Assembly (NCBI GenBank): GCA_002423545.1
Contig: DIWP01000037.1
Span: forward strand, 1-64,000
Length of the DNA: 64,000 bases
Direction of reading: 5' to 3'
From: Thermoleophilia bacterium UBA6103
GTDB taxonomy: Bacteria > Actinomycetota > Thermoleophilia > UBA2241
The notes beneath the pieces are model-generated. The model saw nothing but the letters and a program-made list of their open reading frames with translations, was not told where the DNA came from and searched no databases. Both the position numbers and the translations under genes were made by a program. Below, one piece after another: positions 16,844-25,168 of the stretch. Every line of letters starts with the position of its first letter. Position 1 is the stretch's first letter.

Positions 16844-18099
16844 GTGCCACCGGTCCGGAGCCCCATATCCCCGTCTTTCGACCGTGGTACGACGAGTCGG
16901 AGCCGGCGGCAGTCAAGGCCGTGCTGGAATCGCGATGGGTGGGCCAAGGTCCCGTGGTGGACGAGTTCGAGCGCCGCTTCGCTGAGCGTGTCGAGGCCGG
17001 TCACGCGATCGCCGTGAACAGCGGCACGGCGGCGCTTCATCTCGCCTGCCGCTGCCTGGACCTGCAGCCGGGCGACGAGGTGCTCGTACCTACGTTGACG
17101 TTCGTCGCGACGGCACACGCCGTGTGCTACTGCGGCGCCGAGCCCGTCTTCGTGGACATCGATCCGGAGACGCTCACCATCGATCCCGACGACCTGCAGC
17201 GCAGCATCACTCCGCGAACGCGCGCCGTCATCGTCGTCCACTACGGTGGTCATGCATGTCCCATGGATCGGATCTGGGACGTAGCTGAGGCTCACGCTCT
17301 GACGGTGATAGAAGACGCCGCCCACGCCTGCGGCAGCCGCTATCAGAGCCGGCCGGTCGGTGGCCTGCAGCGCAGCGCCTTCACCTGCTTCAGCTTCTTC
17401 GCGACCAAGAACCTGGCTGTCGGTGACGGTGGCATGGTCACGACGCCTTCGGCAGACAGCGCTACTCGACTGCACAGCTTGCGCTGGATGGGGATCGATC
17501 GATCGAGCTGGGAGAGGATGGGCGGCAACGCCCGCGGCATCCGGAACTGCGACGACTCGCGTGACGCCTGCAGCAGCGACGACTCCGATGACAGATGCAA
17601 GTGGCAGTACGAGGTCGCCGACCTCGGTTGGAAGCATCAGATGAACGACATCACCGCTGCGATCGGCCTTCAGCAACTGCGCAAGCTGGAGCGGGGCAAC
17701 GAGCGCCGGCGCCGTCTGACGAAACGCTACGACCGTGCTTTCGCCCGCGCCGGCTGGCTCCGCACCCCGATCGAGCGGGACTACACCACGAGCTGCTGTC
17801 ACAACTACGTCATCAGAACGGCGCACCGCGACAGGCTCCACGCACACCTCGACCGGGCCGGCATCGCCAGCAGCGTCCACTACGTCCCTCTGCACCTGCA
17901 GCCCTACTACAGAGGTGACGATCGCCGCTCTCTGCCTATCGCCGAGACGGTGTGGCGGCGACTCTTGACCCTGCCGCTCTTCCCCGAACTGACAGACGAT
18001 CAGCAAGACAGGGTGATCGACGCCGTGCTGAGCCTGCCGGACACCGGGACGGAGAGCGAGCGGCGGCTGGCCGCGGAGCACGAGCGGGGAGACAGGTGA
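16840..18099 (+). CDS. DegT/DnrJ/EryC1 sugar aminotransferase
   Basis: This 419-residue PLP enzyme has the family marks: VNSGTAALHLA, PTLTFVATAHAV, VIEDAAHACG (the Asp that holds the pyridine nitrogen) and Lys190 in FFATKNLAVGDGG for the Schiff base. It would convert a 4-keto (or 3-keto) nucleotide sugar to an aminosugar with glutamate as donor. It overlaps the upstream GT2 and the downstream GNAT by 4 bp each, and a GDP-mannose 4,6-dehydratase lies just beyond, so GDP-perosamine is a reasonable product. An unusual Asp/Cys/Ser-rich insert sits near residues 227-256 (17518-17607), longer than in typical family members. Confidence 0.88.
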   Translation: MSATGPEPHIPVFRPWYDESEPAAVKAVLESRWVGQGPVVDEFERRFAERVEAGHAIAVNSGTAALHLACRCLDLQPGDEVLVPTLTFVATAHAVCYCGAEPVFVDIDPETLTIDPDDLQRSITPRTRAVIVVHYGGHACPMDRIWDVAEAHALTVIEDAAHACGSRYQSRPVGGLQRSAFTCFSFFATKNLAVGDGGMVTTPSADSATRLHSLRWMGIDRSSWERMGGNARGIRNCDDSRDACSSDDSDDRCKWQYEVADLGWKHQMNDITAAIGLQQLRKLERGNERRRRLTKRYDRAFARAGWLRTPIERDYTTSCCHNYVIRTAHRDRLHAHLDRAGIASSVHYVPLHLQPYYRGDDRRSLPIAETVWRRLLTLPLFPELTDDQQDRVIDAVLSLPDTGTESERRLAAEHERGDR

Positions 18100-18713
18100 T
18101 CGTCGGCCGCAAGGTCCGGCTACGGACCCCCGATATCGACGGACCGGAGCACCGGCTCATCGTCGCCTGGCGCAACGACCCGCGGAACAGACGCTGGTTC
18201 CTCGAGCAGAAGCCGTTCTCGCTCGAATCTCATCTTGTATGGTACGCCGGCGTCGTCGGTGACGACACGCAGCGCTTCTACGTCGTCGACGCGCTGGTCT
18301 CGCCGGGTCGAGGACACGCGCCGCTCGAGGAGCCTGTCACCATCGGCACCATCGGCCTCAACAGGATCGACTGGGACAATCACAGCGCCGAGCGCGGTCG
18401 TCAGCTCATCGGCAGACCCGAGTTCCGCGGCCGGGGCTTCGGCAGCGAGATGGGCTACCTCATGCTCCACCATGCCTTCAACGACCTCGAGTTGCACCGC
18501 ATCTGGGTCGAGGTGCTGGCGGACAACGAGGTCATGCTCCGCATCGAGCGAGAGGTGGGGTTCACAATGGAAGGCGTCTTGCGCGAGCACGTCTACCGCG
18601 ACGGTCGCTACGTGGATCTCATCCGCTTCGGCCTCCTGGCCGACGAGTTCAGAGCCCGGCAGCCGGCGCTGCGCGAGAAGCTGGGTCTCAGCAGCCCTGG
18701 GGGCAGCCCGTAA
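18096..18713 (+). CDS. GNAT-family N-acetyltransferase (nucleotide-aminosugar type)
   Basis: The protein has 205 residues from GTG 18096, which overlaps the aminotransferase stop (GTGA) and follows a GGGGAGA ribosome binding site. The fold marks are IGTIGLNRIDWDNHSAERG, the acetyl-CoA-binding loop RPEFRGRGFGSEM, and HRIWVEVLADNEVMLRIERE followed by GFTMEGVLRE, as in GNATs that acetylate amino sugars (for example PseH-like enzymes) or ribosomal proteins. Placement right after a DegT aminotransferase argues for N-acylation of the aminosugar. The gene ends 18 bp from the convergent GDP-mannose dehydratase. Confidence 0.85.
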   Translation: MIVGRKVRLRTPDIDGPEHRLIVAWRNDPRNRRWFLEQKPFSLESHLVWYAGVVGDDTQRFYVVDALVSPGRGHAPLEEPVTIGTIGLNRIDWDNHSAERGRQLIGRPEFRGRGFGSEMGYLMLHHAFNDLELHRIWVEVLADNEVMLRIEREVGFTMEGVLREHVYRDGRYVDLIRFGLLADEFRARQPALREKLGLSSPGGSP

Positions 18714-18731
18714 GGCGGCTCGAGGCGGGCG

Positions 18732-19751
18732 TCACCTGGACCGCAATCGCTCCAGCGCCGCATCGCACTCCGCCCGCAGACGGTCTGCCTCGGCATCGAC
18801 CATCATGGCGACCAGTTCCTCGAAGCGCACCTGGGGCTCCCAGCCGAGCTCGCGCCGCGCCTTGGAGGCATCGCCACGCGTCTCGGTGATGTCGATGGGC
18901 CGCAGGAACTCGGGATCGACGCGCACGTAGCGTCCGTAGTCGAGGCCGACCCGGCCAAAGGCCAGCTCGCAGAACTCCCGCACCGAATGGCTCTCTCCGG
19001 TGGCGACCACGTAGTCGTCGGGCTTCTCCGCCTGGGCGATGAGGTACATGGCCCGCACGTAGTCGCCGGCGAAGCCCCAGTCGCGGCGGGCGTCGAGGTT
19101 CCCCAGGTGCAGCTCGTTCTCGCGGCCGTCGGCGATGTACACCGCCGCGCGAGCGATCTTGCGCGTCACGTAGTTGGATCCCCGATACGGGCTCTCGTGG
19201 TTGAAGAGGATGCCGTTGGAGGCGTGCAGGCCGTAGGCGCGACGGTAGGCGCCGACGACCGAGAACGCGTAGAGCTTGGCGGCCGCGTACGGGTTGATCG
19301 GCCGCAGCGGCGTGCGCTCCGATTGCGGCGCCTCCTCCGGCTCGCCGAAGAGCTCGCTGGTCGCCGCCTGATAGAAGCGCACCGGCTTGCCCCGGCGACG
19401 GATGGCCTCCAGCAGACGCAGCGTGCCGAGGGCGGTCGTCTCACCGGTGTACTCCGGCAGGTCGAAGCTGATCTGGATATGGCTCTGGCCGGCCAGGTGA
19501 TAGACCTCGTCGGGATCCGTCTTGTCGAGCAGGTTGGCCAGGCTGGTCGAATCGGTGAGCTCGGCGTTGTGGAGGTGAATGCGCTCCGCGAGGCCGGCAT
19601 CTGCTCGCTGCAGCTCCCCGATGCGGCAGCCATGGAGCTGCGAGGTGGGGCGCATCATCCCGTGGACGATGTAGCCCTTCTCGAGCAGCAGGTCGGCAAG
19701 GTAGCCGCCGTCCTGACCGGTGATACCGGTGATGAGTGCCGTCCTCGTCAC
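18732..19751 (-). CDS. gmd: GDP-mannose 4,6-dehydratase
   Basis: This 339-residue extended SDR is the usual size of Gmd. It has TGITGQDGGYLADLLLEKGY at the N-terminus (NAD-binding GxxGxxG), TSELFGE, and the catalytic YAAAKLYA (YxxxK), followed by NHESPYRGSNYVTRKI, which is diagnostic for the family. It converts GDP-D-mannose to GDP-4-keto-6-deoxy-D-mannose, precursor of GDP-rhamnose, GDP-fucose or GDP-perosamine. The GTG start has AAGGAG 8 nt upstream. It is convergent with the GNAT and divergent from the next GT4. No fucose synthase or RMD reductase is recognised nearby, which favours the aminotransferase branch. Confidence 0.95.
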   Translation of the reverse strand: MTRTALITGITGQDGGYLADLLLEKGYIVHGMMRPTSQLHGCRIGELQRADAGLAERIHLHNAELTDSTSLANLLDKTDPDEVYHLAGQSHIQISFDLPEYTGETTALGTLRLLEAIRRRGKPVRFYQAATSELFGEPEEAPQSERTPLRPINPYAAAKLYAFSVVGAYRRAYGLHASNGILFNHESPYRGSNYVTRKIARAAVYIADGRENELHLGNLDARRDWGFAGDYVRAMYLIAQAEKPDDYVVATGESHSVREFCELAFGRVGLDYGRYVRVDPEFLRPIDITETRGDASKARRELGWEPQVRFEELVAMMVDAEADRLRAECDAALERLRSR

Positions 19752-19847
19752 GCGCGTGCTCCTTCGTCCGATTGCCGCCGATTGGTACTGTATAGCACCC
19801 GTCGAGGAGCTCGACGCATACGGGACGGGGAGGATGGCGGCGCGGTG

Positions 19848-20984
19848 ATGGGCAAGCGGCTGCGGATCTGCTTTGTGCTCGACATGTTCTACCCGCACGT
19901 GGGAGGCGTGGAGACGGCCTTCTACGAGCTGACGCGCCGCCTGGTGGAGCGTGACTGCGAGGTACGCGTCCTGACGTGTGACTCGAGCGGGGGCAGGGGT
20001 CGCGTCGACCTCGACGGCGTGATGGTGCACTATCTTCCGTGGCGGACGATCTACGGGCACGCCGTTCCTCAGCGTCGCGACCTGACCGGACACGTGCAGT
20101 GGTGCGACATCGTCCACACCACCACGTACACGGCCGCCCCGGCGGCGCTCCGTGTCGCCAGGTGGCAGCACAGGCCGTGCGTCCTGACGGTCAACGAATG
20201 CCTGGGGTCGCGATGGTCGTGGGTCGAACGCGACCCGATCAGGGCTTTCGCTTACCGCCACTTCGAGCGACGCCTCCTCCACAGACCCTTCACGACGCTG
20301 ATCGCGATCTCGGCGGCGACCCGCCGTGACCTGCTGAGAGCCGGCGTGCCGGCGGATCGTGTCCGGACCGTCCACCTCGGCATCGATCATGATGTGTGGC
20401 ATCCCAGCGTCGGGCCGGCCGACATCTGTGCCGTGTTCGGGCTTCCACGCTCCAGTCGGGTGTTCCTGTTCGCCGGCCGGGCCGGCCGGACGAAGGGCGC
20501 CGACCTGCTGCTGGCGGCGATCGAGCGCTGCGCCGCCCGGCTCCCGCTCGACGTCCGCTTCGCCTTCCTCCTCGGAGCGCATCCGCCCGGCGCGCGGGAG
20601 CGCTTCTGCCGTGCCGTCGCCCGCAGCCCGGCCGCGGCGCGCATCGCCGTGCGACCGTCGGTGCCGCGCCGACAGCTGCCCGGCATCTTCCGCGCCGCCC
20701 ACTGCGTGGTCGTACCCTCCATGACAGAGGGCTTCGGCTTCTGCGCCGCCGAGGCGGTGGCGGTCGGCACCGGCCTGCTCGCCAGCGATGCCGGCTCGCT
20801 CCCCGAGGTCGTCTCGGGTCGCTCCCTCGTGTTCCGCAACCGGGACGTGGACGATCTGGCCGAGAAGCTCCTGAGCGCCGCCGCCGGCCGCTTCGATGCG
20901 CGGCCCGGACGAACGTTCTCCTGGGACGACACCGCCGATCGTACGCTGGCCGTCTACGACCGCATCATGACGGCCCGGCGGTAG
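19848..20984 (+). CDS. GT4 glycosyltransferase
   Basis: This 378-residue GT-B transferase has an N-terminal RICFVLDMFYPHVGGVETAF, which is typical of the family, a VPADRVRTVHLGID strand before the donor domain, VFLFAGRAGRTKGADLLLAA, and the donor-binding PSMTEGFGFCAAEAVAVGTG with its EGFGFCAAE pair of acidic residues. ATG 19848 is preferred; a GTG three bases earlier is equally placed after the GGGGAGG at 19827-19833. It starts a long rightward run of glycan genes to 27146. Confidence 0.88.
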   Translation: MGKRLRICFVLDMFYPHVGGVETAFYELTRRLVERDCEVRVLTCDSSGGRGRVDLDGVMVHYLPWRTIYGHAVPQRRDLTGHVQWCDIVHTTTYTAAPAALRVARWQHRPCVLTVNECLGSRWSWVERDPIRAFAYRHFERRLLHRPFTTLIAISAATRRDLLRAGVPADRVRTVHLGIDHDVWHPSVGPADICAVFGLPRSSRVFLFAGRAGRTKGADLLLAAIERCAARLPLDVRFAFLLGAHPPGARERFCRAVARSPAAARIAVRPSVPRRQLPGIFRAAHCVVVPSMTEGFGFCAAEAVAVGTGLLASDAGSLPEVVSGRSLVFRNRDVDDLAEKLLSAAAGRFDARPGRTFSWDDTADRTLAVYDRIMTARR

Positions 20985-21059
20985 GCCGGCCGGGGCTCGG
21001 GCCGCGCGCCAGGCGAGCCCGCTGTTGCCCTCCCCGGCCGGGTACGGTTTCATAGGCTC

Positions 21060-21782
21060 GTGCAACCTCACGGCGATCATGACACCGAGACTCCCGGCAC
21101 GCTGCACGAGACGTGCGTCATCGTCGCGGCCCGCAACGAGGCCACCGTCATACGCGACGTCCTGGACGACTTGTCGGCGCTGCCCTGCACCGTCGTCGTC
21201 GTCGACGACGGCTCCACCGACGAGACCTCCGAGGCCTGCCTCCCCTATCCCTGCGCCCTGCTCCGCCACATGACCAACCTCGGCCAGGGAGCGGCCCTGC
21301 AGACGGGGATCACCTACGCGCTCAGGCACCTGGAGCCACGGTACCTGGTCACCTTCGACGGCGACGGCCAGCACCGGGCGGCCGACGTGCCGGCCCTCGT
21401 CGCGCCGCTGGCCGGTGGAGACTACGACGTCACTCTGGGGACGCGGTTCGCCCGGCCACGGGACGCGGCCGCCGTCCCACGCGCCCGCAGGCTCGTCCTG
21501 CGGGCCGCCGTGGCGTTCTCCCGTCTCTCTTCCGGCCTGCCGGTCACCGACGCCCACAACGGCCTGCGCGCGTTCACCGCTCACGCTGCCGGACGCCTCG
21601 ACATCCAGCACGCCGGCATGGCCCACGCCTCCGAGATCCTGCACACGATCAAACGCCAGGGCCTGCGCTGGTGCGAAGTCCCGGTGACCGTCGACTACAC
21701 CACCTACTCCCTGCGGAAGGGCCAGCGAAGCATGGGGGCCGTGGACATCCTCTGGGACCTCGTGACGGGGCGCCTGCGGTGA
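21060..21782 (+). CDS. GT2 glycosyltransferase, polyprenyl-phosphate mannose/glucose synthase-like
   Basis: The protein has 240 residues. It has a GT-A core with CVIVAARNEATVI, VVVVDDGSTDETSE, NLGQGAALQTGI and FDGDGQHRAADVPAL (the DxD site), close to DPM1/DPG-synthase enzymes that make polyprenyl-phosphate sugars on the inner face of the membrane. It has no membrane helices itself; the next gene, overlapping by 4 bp, encodes a DUF2304 membrane protein, the usual partner. The GTG start at 21060 lacks a strong ribosome binding site. Its product would feed a lipid-linked-sugar-dependent transferase such as a GT87 protein. Confidence 0.85.
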   Translation: MQPHGDHDTETPGTLHETCVIVAARNEATVIRDVLDDLSALPCTVVVVDDGSTDETSEACLPYPCALLRHMTNLGQGAALQTGITYALRHLEPRYLVTFDGDGQHRAADVPALVAPLAGGDYDVTLGTRFARPRDAAAVPRARRLVLRAAVAFSRLSSGLPVTDAHNGLRAFTAHAAGRLDIQHAGMAHASEILHTIKRQGLRWCEVPVTVDYTTYSLRKGQRSMGAVDILWDLVTGRLR

Positions 21783-22234
21783 ACGCCACACTCGGGCAGA
21801 TCCTCCTCATCGTCCTGGTCGTCTTGCTCGGCGTCTACGTCTTCGCCCTGCGCAGCAAGGTCACCGACCGCCTCATCATGCTCGTTCTGGCCGTTGTCGG
21901 CATCGTGCTGCTGGCCTGGCCCGGCCTCTCGTCGACGGTCGCCGGCTTCGTCGGCATCGGTCGCGGCGCCGACCTCGTCTTCTACCTCTTCATCGTCTTC
22001 TGCCTCTTCCGCTTCGTCAGCCAGGCGGCCTCGACGCGACGCCTTGAGGAGCGTCTGACGGAGGTGGTACGCGAGCAGGCCCTCGTCAACGCGCGTCCAC
22101 CGTGGTCGAGTGACGGCCCTCCGCCGCGGCCCACGGGACCGAGCCGCGACGCCTCGCGGCCGCCCGATCCGGGACCCGCTGCCCGATGCGGCGAGACGGC
22201 GGACGGCACGATGCCGGGCGGGCCGACACCGTGA
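21779..22234 (+). CDS. DUF2304 small membrane protein
   Basis: The protein has 151 residues: three hydrophobic helices (about 7-25, 32-55 and 62-82), then VSQAASTRRLEERLTEVVREQALV, the amphipathic stretch that defines DUF2304, and a Pro/Arg-rich tail. Proteins of this family are nearly always encoded beside a DPM1-like GT2, and here the two genes overlap (GTGA), so a membrane-anchor or partner role is likely. The stop overlaps the start of the Gfo/Idh gene. Molecular function is not established. Confidence 0.85.
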   Translation: MNATLGQILLIVLVVLLGVYVFALRSKVTDRLIMLVLAVVGIVLLAWPGLSSTVAGFVGIGRGADLVFYLFIVFCLFRFVSQAASTRRLEERLTEVVREQALVNARPPWSSDGPPPRPTGPSRDASRPPDPGPAARCGETADGTMPGGPTP

Positions 22235-23262
22235 CGCGGCGACACAGGGTGGCCATCGTCGGGCCCGGCAACATCGCCTCGCACCGGCACATCCCGGCCC
22301 TGCGCAGAAGCGGGCGGGCGGAGATCATCGGCGTCGTCGACGTCGATGCGGCGTGCGCCCGGAGGGTCGCCGGCCGCTTCGGGTTCCCGCACTGGTCGCG
22401 CTCGCTGGACGCTGGGTGGCTCGACGAGGCCGACATCGTGGTCGTCTCGACGCCGCCGATGCTCCACGCCGAGCTCTCCTGCGCGGCGCTGCGGCGCGGC
22501 AAGCACGTCCTGCAGGAGAAGCCGACCGGCGTGTCGGTGGCGGAAGGCGAACAGATCCGGCGCGCCGCCGGCGAGAGCGGCCGCGTGTTCGGCATCGTGC
22601 ACAACTTCCAGTTCGCGCGCTCGACGATGCGGCTCCAGCGCCTCCTCGATCAGGGCCGGCTCGGCGACGTGCTGAGCATCAACGCGTTCCAGGCCAGCAG
22701 CCCGCTGCGCCGTCTGCCCGAGTGGTCCGAGGAGCTGCCGCTGGGCCTCTTCTGGGACGAGTCGCCGCACTTCTTCTATCTCTTCCGCGCATTCGGGGGC
22801 CCGGTGCGACTCACCGACGTCGTCGTGAAGGCGTCGCGACGCAAGCCGGCGACGCCGCATCTGGTCACAGCGCACCTCGATACCGATCTGGCGCCGGCGT
22901 TTCTGTACTGCAGCTTCGAGTCGAGCGTGTCCGAGTGGTACTTCATGCTCATCTGCGAGAGAGCCGTGGCGGTCATCGACATCTTCCGCGACCTCCTGAT
23001 CGTGAGCCCCGAGGACGGCACGCATCTGGCCCGCGACATGATGCGGACCTCGTTCGCGGCGACCTTTCAGCACTGGCTGGGCGTGCTCAGGTCCGGCACG
23101 CTGCACCTGCGCGGCCGTCTGGACTACGGCATGGACGAGGTGATCGCGCGATTCCTCGACGGCGTGGATGCCGGGACGGAGCCCAGGGGCGTGGGGCTGA
23201 GCGACGCCCTCGACGTGCTGCGGCTGCAGGAAGAGGTCGTCGCCGAAAGCACCGTGGTATGA
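22231..23262 (+). CDS. Gfo/Idh/MocA-family NAD(P)-dependent sugar oxidoreductase
   Basis: From GTG 22231 (overlapping the DUF2304 stop) the protein has 343 residues. The Rossmann part reads VAIVGPGNIASHRHIPAL, and the diagnostic EKP motif is present in GKHVLQEKPTGVSVAEG. The C-terminal substrate domain contains WDESPHFFYLFRAFGG, where the His is in the position of the catalytic base. Such enzymes oxidise or reduce hydroxyls of sugars or nucleotide sugars, for instance UDP-GlcNAcA 3-dehydrogenase. The substrate is not evident. It overlaps the next GT4 by 4 bp, inside the rightward operon. Confidence 0.87.
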   Translation: MTRRHRVAIVGPGNIASHRHIPALRRSGRAEIIGVVDVDAACARRVAGRFGFPHWSRSLDAGWLDEADIVVVSTPPMLHAELSCAALRRGKHVLQEKPTGVSVAEGEQIRRAAGESGRVFGIVHNFQFARSTMRLQRLLDQGRLGDVLSINAFQASSPLRRLPEWSEELPLGLFWDESPHFFYLFRAFGGPVRLTDVVVKASRRKPATPHLVTAHLDTDLAPAFLYCSFESSVSEWYFMLICERAVAVIDIFRDLLIVSPEDGTHLARDMMRTSFAATFQHWLGVLRSGTLHLRGRLDYGMDEVIARFLDGVDAGTEPRGVGLSDALDVLRLQEEVVAESTVV

Positions 23263-24425
23263 GGGCAGTCGTCTGGTGTGCCCATTTTGCACCGCACATG
23301 GGCGGCGTCGAACGGTTCACGCAGAGCCTCTGGAGCATCATGGCTCGCCGAGGCTGCGATGTGACCGTGATAACGACGAACGAGGGGCGTGCGGCACCAC
23401 GCGAGGAGGTGGACGGCCTGCGCGTCGTCCGGCTTCCCGCCCGGCAGGTCCTGGAGGGCCGCGTGCCGCTGCCGAAGCGCTCGAACCTTCTCCGCGACAC
23501 CCTGCGCGAGCTGAGAGACGATCCACCGGACATGTTCGTCAGCAACACCCGGTTCTTCCCCACGTCCGTCCTCGCGGCACGGATCGCACGGCAGACGGGC
23601 CGGCCTCTGCTTCACATCGAGCACGGCAGCGCTCACATCGAGCTCGGGCGCCCGCTGATCGACCACGTCACGAGAGCGTACGACGCGATCGTCGGCCGCT
23701 GGGTGCTGCGCCGGGCGACGCTCCGGACGGGCGTCTCGGCCGCCGCGTGCGACTTCGTGCGCCGCTTCGGCGCCACGGACGCGGTGATCCTGTACAACGG
23801 CGTCGACACCGCCGGCTGGGACAAGCCCGCCGCCGACATGAGGTGGGGGCTGGGTCTGCGTGAGGACGCCGTCGTCGTGGCCTCCGCCGGACGGTTGATC
23901 GAGGCCAAGGGCGTGCTGGACCTTCTCGCGGCCTGGGACGGCATCGACGACCACCCGGAGGCCCATCTCGTCTTCGCCGGGACGGGACCGCTCGAGCAGT
24001 CGCTGCGAGATCGCGCGGCCGGCGACCCGCGGATCCACATGCTGGGCCGCCTGCGACCCGACGGGGTGCGCGACCTGCTGCTGGCCGCCGACATCTTCGT
24101 CCACCCCTCCGCGTTCCCCGAAGGCCTGCCCACCGTCATCCTGGAGGCCGCCGCGGCGCGTCTCCCCGTGATCGCCACGCCGATGGGCGGCAGCGCTGAA
24201 GCGATCGAAGACGACGTGAGCGGCATCATCGTCCCGCCGGGCGACGCTGTCGCGCTCCGGCGCGCCCTGGTGACGCTCATCGACGACCCCTCGCTGCGGG
24301 CACAGTACGGCAGCCGCGCTCGAGACACCGTCGAGCGATGCTTCGACTGGAACGTCATCGCGGATCGCCTCGAGGCCTGCGTCGCAGAGCTTCCGCCCGG
24401 CCGGGGCCGGCGGGAAGGCCGGTGA
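23259..24425 (+). CDS. GT4 glycosyltransferase
   Basis: The protein has 388 residues. The N-terminal motif is MRAVVWCAHFAPHMGGVERF. The donor domain has VVVASAGRLIEAKGVLDLL, HLVFAGTGPLEQSL and the donor-site HPSAFPEGLPTVILEAAAA, with both glutamates of the EX7E pattern. It overlaps the Gfo/Idh gene by 4 bp (ATGA) and is followed directly by a methyltransferase. It probably adds a sugar prepared by the same operon; specificity unknown. Confidence 0.9.
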   Translation: MRAVVWCAHFAPHMGGVERFTQSLWSIMARRGCDVTVITTNEGRAAPREEVDGLRVVRLPARQVLEGRVPLPKRSNLLRDTLRELRDDPPDMFVSNTRFFPTSVLAARIARQTGRPLLHIEHGSAHIELGRPLIDHVTRAYDAIVGRWVLRRATLRTGVSAAACDFVRRFGATDAVILYNGVDTAGWDKPAADMRWGLGLREDAVVVASAGRLIEAKGVLDLLAAWDGIDDHPEAHLVFAGTGPLEQSLRDRAAGDPRIHMLGRLRPDGVRDLLLAADIFVHPSAFPEGLPTVILEAAAARLPVIATPMGGSAEAIEDDVSGIIVPPGDAVALRRALVTLIDDPSLRAQYGSRARDTVERCFDWNVIADRLEACVAELPPGRGRREGR

Positions 24426-24427
24426 CC

Positions 24428-25162
24428 ATGCGACCCTCATCCGACTCCCAGCAGCTGCACTTCGACAGCTACGCCCGGAGCTACGAAGCGGCCTCCGGCC
24501 TTACGACGCCGGTGGCGGGACGCAACATCGACCGCACCGCGCGACGTCACGCGGCGTATCTCGCCGCCGCCCCGCCCGGACCGGTCCTCGAACTGGGAGC
24601 CGGCACCGGCTTCCTTACGCGCCACCTGGCGCCGCTGCTGGCCGCAAGGCCGTACCTCGCCACCGACATCTCCGACGGCATGCTGTCCGTCGCCAGATCG
24701 GCCGGCCGGCATCTCGAGAACGTCGAGTGGCGCCATGAAGACGCCTTGGCTCTCGACGTGCCGGACTCGTGGGCAGCCTGCGTGGTCGGCCACGGCGTGC
24801 TCCACCACCTCCCGCTCGCCGAGAGCCTGACCGAGATCTCACGGGTGCTGGCGCCACACGGCCGCCTCGCCTTCTGCGAGCCCCACCTCCTGAACCCCCT
24901 GGTCTTCGCCCAGAAGAAGATCCCGCCGTGCCGGCCCAGCCTCGACACGCCCGGCGAGACCGCCCTGCGTGCGGGACAGATGCGCGCGCTCCTGCGCGCA
25001 CACGGCTTCACCGATGCGACGATCATCCACGTCGGGTTCGTACCCAGCGGGGTGCGCGATCCGTTTGCTCTGCTCGTGGAGCGCGCCGGCTACGCCGCCG
25101 AGAGACTGCCCCTGGTCCGGTATCTGGGAGCGTCGCTGCTCATCTACGCCTCGCGGCAGTGA
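24428..25162 (+). CDS. Class I SAM-dependent methyltransferase
   Basis: The protein has 244 residues from ATG 24428; a GTG at 24422 overlapping the previous stop is an equal alternative. The SAM-binding motif is VLELGAGTGFLTRHL, followed by LATDISDGMLSVAR, and the post-motif VVGHGVLHHLP is typical of ubiquinone/menaquinone-type (UbiE-like) methyltransferases. In this setting it may methylate a sugar hydroxyl or a glycan end. The end of the gene is 6 bp before the next GT2 start, so it belongs to the same operon. Confidence 0.87.
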   Translation: MRPSSDSQQLHFDSYARSYEAASGLTTPVAGRNIDRTARRHAAYLAAAPPGPVLELGAGTGFLTRHLAPLLAARPYLATDISDGMLSVARSAGRHLENVEWRHEDALALDVPDSWAACVVGHGVLHHLPLAESLTEISRVLAPHGRLAFCEPHLLNPLVFAQKKIPPCRPSLDTPGETALRAGQMRALLRAHGFTDATIIHVGFVPSGVRDPFALLVERAGYAAERLPLVRYLGASLLIYASRQ

Positions 25163-25168
25163 TCCGGT

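Noticed and set aside
19785..19797. Promoter-like TGTATAGC in the divergent region before the GT4 at 19848
   Set aside because: No -35 element at suitable spacing on either strand could be found.
19752..21791. Upstream extension of the GDP-mannose dehydratase frame to more than 1000 codons
   Set aside because: The normal family start with a good ribosome binding site lies at 19751; the rest is antisense to a GT4 and a GT2 gene.
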